Shown one piece after another: positions 58,039 through 64,000 of a stretch of 64,000 nt of DNA. The notes under the pieces are model-generated. The model worked only from the letters and a program-made list of their open reading frames with translations. It made no database searches and was not told the DNA's origin. Position 1 is the stretch's first letter. Every line of letters starts with the position of its first letter. Source of the DNA: Sinohyriopsis cumingii (lineage: Eukaryota; Mollusca; Bivalvia; Unionida; Unionidae); contig CM068835.1 in NCBI GenBank assembly GCA_028554795.2, positions 62,335,719 to 62,399,718 on the forward strand, written 5' to 3'. The position numbers were made by a program, and so were the translations under genes.

Positions 58039-58097
<59 letters not shown>
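58039..58097. repeat. (CA)n(TA)n microsatellite
   Basis: CA then TA runs. The equivalent in unit 2 at 62.83-62.98 kb includes (TATC)n. Confidence 0.9.
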
Positions 58098-58099
<2 letters not shown>

Positions 58100-58353
58100 A
58101 CAAAGTTTCAGTATAATTCTTGCTTTTGCTGTGGCGTTAGGTTTTATATGAGGAAGTACGGAATCTACTTAATATTTTTTGCTCAAGGCAATTTCTGGGA
58201 CGTGATAAGGAAGTTAGAGTATAATGAAAATAGTTTTAATTTTGCAAAGCATACTTGCAACAGGAAACAATCTGCTTCTGTGTCCAAACGGCATAGATTT
58301 AATGGACGGATCTGTACCAATCAGTGTTAGGACTTGTCAGTAAAGGAGACGAA

Positions 58354-58356
<3 letters not shown>

Positions 58357-58421
<65 letters not shown>
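58357..58421. repeat. (TA)n microsatellite
   Basis: Perfect TA run of about 32 units. Confidence 0.95.
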
Positions 58422-58424
<3 letters not shown>

Positions 58425-59702
58425 TGCGTTAATTACCAAGTCATTAGCAATGTTATTTTATGAAATTGTAAGCCAGACTGCATCTTTCACAGTTATTCTT
58501 GAATCAAGTCACACCCGCTTATGCACATAAAAAGTGTCGTTTATAACAAAACCAATATGCAGAACATGGTGTATTCATACTACAGGCATTGGAGATTAAG
58601 CTTGGCTTAATGACATTGACCTTTCGACTAAGTCCCTCCCCCTCCTAATCTCTATCTCCCTGTCTCTGTCTCTCTCTCTCTCTCTCTACGGATAAACAGA
58701 GTATATATAGTTATCCAGTTCAGTTAGAACAATAGTTATTAATATAGTGTCGAATGTGGTTCCTTTCTGTACATATTTTTTTTGTTGATAGACGGTGATG
58801 GTTACTATTGTTGGCTTCCCAAGCATGATGTTTCTAGCAATCAAAAGTAGTGCAATATTATCGAAGTTGACGTTTAAGTTTTCCCGAGAGAACTAAACTA
58901 ATATTTTGATATCTGTGCCACGTATGAATTTCGTGTCAACTACTGAATCTTCAATAACTGGTGTGAGTGCGTGTGTGTGTCTGTGTATATGTGTGTGTGT
59001 GTTTGGGTGTTGTGCTTGTCAGTTTGTGTGTTTGTTTTCTCTGGAAGTTTGATTACTATATCTGATGCGGTCATCATCAGTACGATATCCAACGCTTCCA
59101 ACAACAATACAATAAATCTGGACAAGTGAGTGTTATCGGTGTCATATTAGTTCTCTACCTGACAATATATGAGTTTGGATCACCATATTTAATAAGGTGT
59201 GAAACAGTTAAAATTTTAAAACGAAAACTTACTGTCGAATTATTTAAAATCGGACATTTTACCCTAGGTGATCTACTCTGAAGGGAGATGATAGAGGGCA
59301 CATATTGTAGGAAGAAGAGTATATATTTGATTAAACGATGACATATTAAATTCATCTTTTAAGAGAAATCGAATATAAAGTTGTTAAATAAAATGAACAT
59401 GATCTCCATCTTTCCTAAAATACTGTAATATTTATTTTAGGTTTCAAATCGACCAATTAATGTTTTTAGTCTACTAAATTTCTTCTTGTAACACTGTTAA
59501 ATTTAAAATCTTTACTTGCATATCATCTTGCACATAAACAAGCATTAAATTTACAGAACCGGTACCTGATTTTTTTTACGTTCAATTAGATTTTGGTATG
59601 ACTGTAAATGTCTTAGGGTCATCCTCTTACTAGTTAGACATAAATATGAGCAGAAGGCACACCTTCTGCTCCCCATCTATACCATAGACTTCAATTTTCT
59701 TT

Positions 59703-59938
59703 TACTAGCAGCTGTTAAGAGGTTAATGTCAGTTCTGCTCAGCCTGGTTTCAGGATAATGTGACTGGTTGGGACATGATGCTTCATGTCTGTGTTTGGAT
59801 GTTCCAATGCTAGATATCACTATAAACTGCCACAATGCAGACATCGTAGCAATATGACCAAATTTGCTAAAGCTACTTCACAAATCACACACACACAGAC
59901 ACACTAGCACACACACACACACATACAGACACACACAC
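59703..59938 (+). mobile_element. tRNA-derived SINE, 5'-truncated
   Basis: The body 'GTTAAGAGGTTAATGTCAG', 'GGATAATGTGACTGG' and 'GCAGACATCGTAGCAATATG' matches the family, ending in (CA)n. The tRNA head is missing. Confidence 0.75.
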
Positions 59939-61519
59939 ATCTGAGCAACATCTAGAAGATCGGGTAGGCAAAGATCGGGTAGGCCAAGGTCGGCTGGTTT
60001 CATCGTGTTGACCCCTCCCTTGTGTTATCAATCTTTGAACAATTCAGAATGTGGATGTCCAGTACTAATGCGCCTCCATGATGAACGATGTTTTCGAGAT
60101 CTGTGGTATGATATCTTGCTTGCATCATGTGATTATCAAGTTTATTTTGCTTTCCTGTGTTTTACAAACACAGAAATATTCCATGTGAAAGGAGACATAA
60201 ATGTGTTTGATGCAATTTAGATGGTTTTCATTTAAGCTTGTTATTATCTGCTAGACAGATAATATCAAACATTAATTATTGTCCTGATATTCTTCTCCTA
60301 TTTTAATTGTCCAACAGTAAACTGTATTTACATCATTATTACGATCTTGAAAGAAACTTTCTTTAGTGAATATCTTCAGTGTCAGCATAATTTAATCATA
60401 CAATACGCTGAGTTGATACAATCGTTAACATACCAGTCCACTTGCCGATTGCAGAAAAGCAAAACAAAAGAAAGATTACACTCTTAAAATTTTCTCTTTG
60501 CCACTTTAATGACCATTTACCGACAGACAATACTGACATTCATATATATGGCTCCTGCAATAATGGATATAAATATATTCTGACAATGCCTTATATTTTC
60601 CGCAAGAACGCAAGCTGGAAAGGTAAAAAGAAGACAAGGTTACGCCATGCACAATGCCTTTAGAGAACTCTTAAAAAAGAGAAAACCTGCAAAGATACAA
60701 TTTGTTGATAGAACGAATTGCCGCAATGTAGCTTATGGATCTGCTGAAAGATATAAATATGTAATATTTGTTCAATTCACTAAGTTCGGGGAAATGTATG
60801 CAGTGCAAAGAGTTCATAAAAGCTTGAAAACTAGGACGCGGAAGTATTTCATAATAAATCAAACATACATTAAATTACTATATTTAATGTAGGGATATAA
60901 TACAAAGACAATATGTGAATATAAACAACTGTAGTGAAAGGAAGAAAGAAATAAAACCCAGAGTAAATGGTATTTATCATAATATTTGTCTGCTTGACCA
61001 TATTTACGTTTGTATCAAACTTGATAATGGTTGATACAGATTAAATGTCAAAACACAAACAAAATCGAAATGTATTGAGCAAATATCTAAAAGCAGACAC
61101 ATTTTCATCGGTCATCCAGGTATTTACAAACTGAACGACTTGAAGGGAGATAAAACAGTAGGCATATTTTAGCAAGAAGAGTATCATTTTAGTTTAAAGA
61201 CCACACATAGAAAGGTAAAATGCTTTTATAAGAAAGCTGAATGAACGGCAAAATAAATGTAGTCTTTCAAATGAAAGAAATGAATGATCTACATCTTTTC
61301 TAAAACACCAAAAAATATATTGTATTTGTATGTTTAATGCAGACAAATTTTCATCGGTGATCCAGGTGTTTTCACATTGAACGATATGAAGAGGGATAAT
61401 AGAGTACGCACATTTTAGGAAGAAGAGTGTCTTTTTAATTAAAAGATCACGTATAGAAAGGTAAAATACCTTTAAAAGAGATATGAATGATGGCAAAATA
61501 AATATAGTCCTTTAAACGA

Positions 61520-61860
61520 ATAAAGCAATCAATCAGTCCTCTCTGCGCCGTCTGGTGCTTGAGGCGACAGCAAGGGAACACCATTTTGGTCTATCGGCTG
61601 CTGTTATGGGGGCGGTTACAGGGTGAGGCCTCTGGTCTTGAGTTCTCGCTCCACGGTTCGGCAATAGGTCTCTTTGGGTCTGCCACGGTTCCTTTTCCCC
61701 TGTGGAGTCCATTTCAGTGCCACCCTTGGTAGTGAGCCAGGGGGCATTCTGCAGACGTGGCCGAGCCATCTCCATCGACGAGTTGCAATGGTCTCAGCGA
61801 AGGTGCTTGCGCCCGCTCTGTGCCGGGGTTCCTCTGGTTTCTCTTCACATCATATTAATC
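61520..61860 (-). pseudogene. non-LTR RT C-terminal fragment (RTE/BovB or related)
   Basis: Shifted minus-strand frames give 'RRWRWLGHVCRMPPGSL', 'KRNRGRPKETYCRTVERELK' and 'AADRPKW', the usual end of endonuclease/RT proteins of this group. It interrupts unit 2 of the tandem duplication ('ATATAGTCCTTTAAACGAATA' / 'CGCCTTTTAAACGAATATG') and is absent from unit 1. Confidence 0.7.
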
Positions 61861-62849
61861 TTTCGCCTTTTAAACGAATATGATCTACATAATTTCTAAA
61901 ATACTGAAAAATATATTGTATTTGTATGTTTAACGCAGGCAAATTAAAATGTTCATTTTTGAATGACAAAGTGTAAAGTGGTCGATTTAACAAAGTTAAA
62001 GTCATATAATTGTATGCAATCTTGTAAAAAGACACATGCGTGTCATAATATTTATTTTGGATTTACTTAGACTTTAGGATATATGTGCATGTGTAGGTTA
62101 CACGGCTATATTCTTTGTAGATAAGGAGTAGATATATGAAAATTGTGCTAAGACAACCGATTAGACAAACATATGAGAAGAAAACAAACCCTGTCTGCCC
62201 GTTTATACCTCGAATTAAAGTACAAAAAGAGTAAACCATTATCTGGTGTCTGATATTTTGGTATATTGCATATAAACGTTCGGATTTGCAACGTGTAGAC
62301 GAGCGATGTACACGCAAACAGGGGTCTAAGGTATGTATGTATGTATGTATGTATGTATGTATGCATACATAGCCACGACATTTGCAATTTTATCGAATTA
62401 TAAATCAGTCTGCATCTTTCACAATATTTCTAGAATCACCCAATCTCACAACACTTACATATAACCAATGTTTATATCTACATCTTTATTTGATAAATAT
62501 CTCGCAAAGCATCTAGTGAAACTAGATCGATCTGTTCCACCTAAATAGTAAATTAAATGGAACTGGTGTGTGCGCCTCTGCGTTTGGGTGTTTGTTTTGG
62601 GGTGTTTTTGTGTGTGTGATAATGAACGAGTATAACACAATGCATTATACATAAATATGAACAGAATGCAAACCATGTTTTTCTCCGTGTCTATCTTTAG
62701 TTGAAAAACAATAAGAATCGATCCTTATTTGGTCCTGATATCTGGATATCGTAACATGAACGTTCAGTTTTACGAGGAGCAAGATGTCTATGTATACGTA
62801 AATAGGGGTCTAATACTACTACTACTACACACACAAACACACACACACA

Positions 62850-62985
<136 letters not shown>

Positions 62986-63008
62986 GAGACAAACTTTCAG
63001 TATATTTT

Positions 63009-63263
63009 GCGGATGCGGGATGTCGTGGGTTCGAACCCCGGCCGAAAATGGTACTAACAGCTGCCTCGCTTGGCGCTCAGCATTAAGAGGTTATTGTTAG
63101 GACTGGTCGCCTGGTATCAGGATAATGTGACTGGGTGAGACATCAGCTACATGTCTGCGGCATGATGCCCTAGTGCTAGACAACACTATAAACTGCCACA
63201 TTGCAGACATCGTAGCGGTATGACTGAAAAAGTGTTACAGCTACGTTAAAAATCCAGATCACA
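63009..63263 (+). mobile_element. tRNA-derived SINE, head partly truncated
   Basis: It starts inside the tRNA head ('GTGGGTTCGAACCCCGGCCG', B box) and continues through the body to 'AAATCCAGATCACATCAC'. TTCAGTAT.TTT flanks both sides (about 62996 and 63269), an imperfect target duplication. It is absent from the equivalent position of unit 1. Confidence 0.8.
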
Positions 63264-64000
63264 TCACACTTCAGTATTTTTCGTGTTTTTGCTGAGCCGT
63301 TAGGTTTTAATTGAGGAAGTACTGCAATCTATTTAATATGTTTGGCTCAAAGCAATTTTAGGGGACGTGATAAGGAAATTAGAGTAGAAGGAAAATATTT
63401 TTAATTTTGCAAAGCATACTTACAACAGGTAACAATCTGCCTCTCTTTCCCGCCCGCTGTGATTTGATTGATGGATCTCTACCAATCGGCATTCTGACTC
63501 GTCAGTAAAGGAGACCAAATGTGTGTGTATGTATATATATATACATACATATTTGCGTTAATAGCCAAGTCATTAGCAATGTTATTTTATGAATTTGTAA
63601 ACCAGACTGCATCTTTCACAGTTATTCTTGAATCAAAACACACCTGCTTATGCACATAAAAAGTGTCGTTGGGGAGAAAACCAATATGCAGAACAAGGTT
63701 TACTTATACCACAGGCATTGGAGATTAACCTTTGCTTAATGACATTGACCTTTCGACTAAGTCCCTCCCCCTCCTAATCTCTATCTCCATCTCTCTCTCT
63801 CTCCGGATAAACAGAGTATATATAGTATTCCAGTTCAGTTAGAAAAATAGTTGTTAATAAGGTGTCGATGGTGGTTCCATTCTGTAAATAATGTTTTGGT
63901 TGATAGACGGTAATGCTTGCTATTGTTGGTTTTCCAAGCATGATGTTGATTCTAGCAATCAAAAGCAGTGCGATATTATCGGAGTTGACATGTAAATTTT

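Overview
This window looks like a piece of an AT-rich metazoan genome, probably a marine invertebrate. The reasons are spliced exons with GT/AG borders, many LINE and tRNA-derived SINE copies with target-site duplications, hAT-type MITEs, satellite arrays and long (TA)n runs. A lophotrochozoan such as a mollusc is my guess, but nothing in the sequence fixes the phylum. No rRNA gene, true tRNA gene or CRISPR array is visible.

Layout. 1-10.8 kb: mostly non-coding. It holds one host-type spliced gene on the minus strand (six exons, about 3.86-6.90 kb, DUF4806-like, with one frameshift), a SINE, a 5'-truncated CR1/L2-like LINE and a LINE endonuclease fragment. 10.843-23.029 kb: a 12.2-kb virus-like element of the Polinton/Maverick type, with 470/457-bp terminal inverted repeats starting AG and a perfect 6-bp target duplication (CTCAAT). 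23-38 kb: non-coding DNA with a MITE, a SINE, a LINE with a 14-bp target duplication, and a long decayed LINE on the minus strand carrying a nested hAT-like MITE. 38.6-53.5 kb: two copies of a composite block (SINE plus an ordered array of about 363-bp tandem repeats), separated by more LINE debris. 54.9-64 kb: a large tandem duplication (units of about 3.8 and 5.1 kb), the second unit enlarged by SINE and LINE insertions.

The Polinton-like element is the centre of interest. It encodes a protein-primed family-B DNA polymerase (decayed), two BIR (IAP-type) proteins, a small protein with two CCHC zinc knuckles, a coiled-coil protein, and three other small proteins. Its genes are intronless and compact, and most have a TATA box about 40-60 bp before the ATG. 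A 2.35-kb DNA transposon with an intact 562-aa transposase-like ORF has inserted into the polymerase gene just after the Exo I motif. I see no integrase, packaging ATPase, protease or major capsid gene, so it is either a reduced or non-autonomous lineage or a derivative.

The most striking observation is that three of the element's genes end about 20 nt before a perfect copy of the metazoan replication-dependent histone mRNA 3' stem-loop (stem GGCCCT/AGGGCC, loop TTTC, flanks CCAAA and ACCCA-like). Each is followed at exactly 13 nt by a purine-rich GAAAAGA resembling the U7-binding histone downstream element. Two of the three copies lie inside the terminal inverted repeats. This suggests that the element borrowed the host's histone pre-mRNA 3' processing pathway (SLBP/U7) and so perhaps ties expression of these genes to S phase. 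I know of no description of this for a Polinton.
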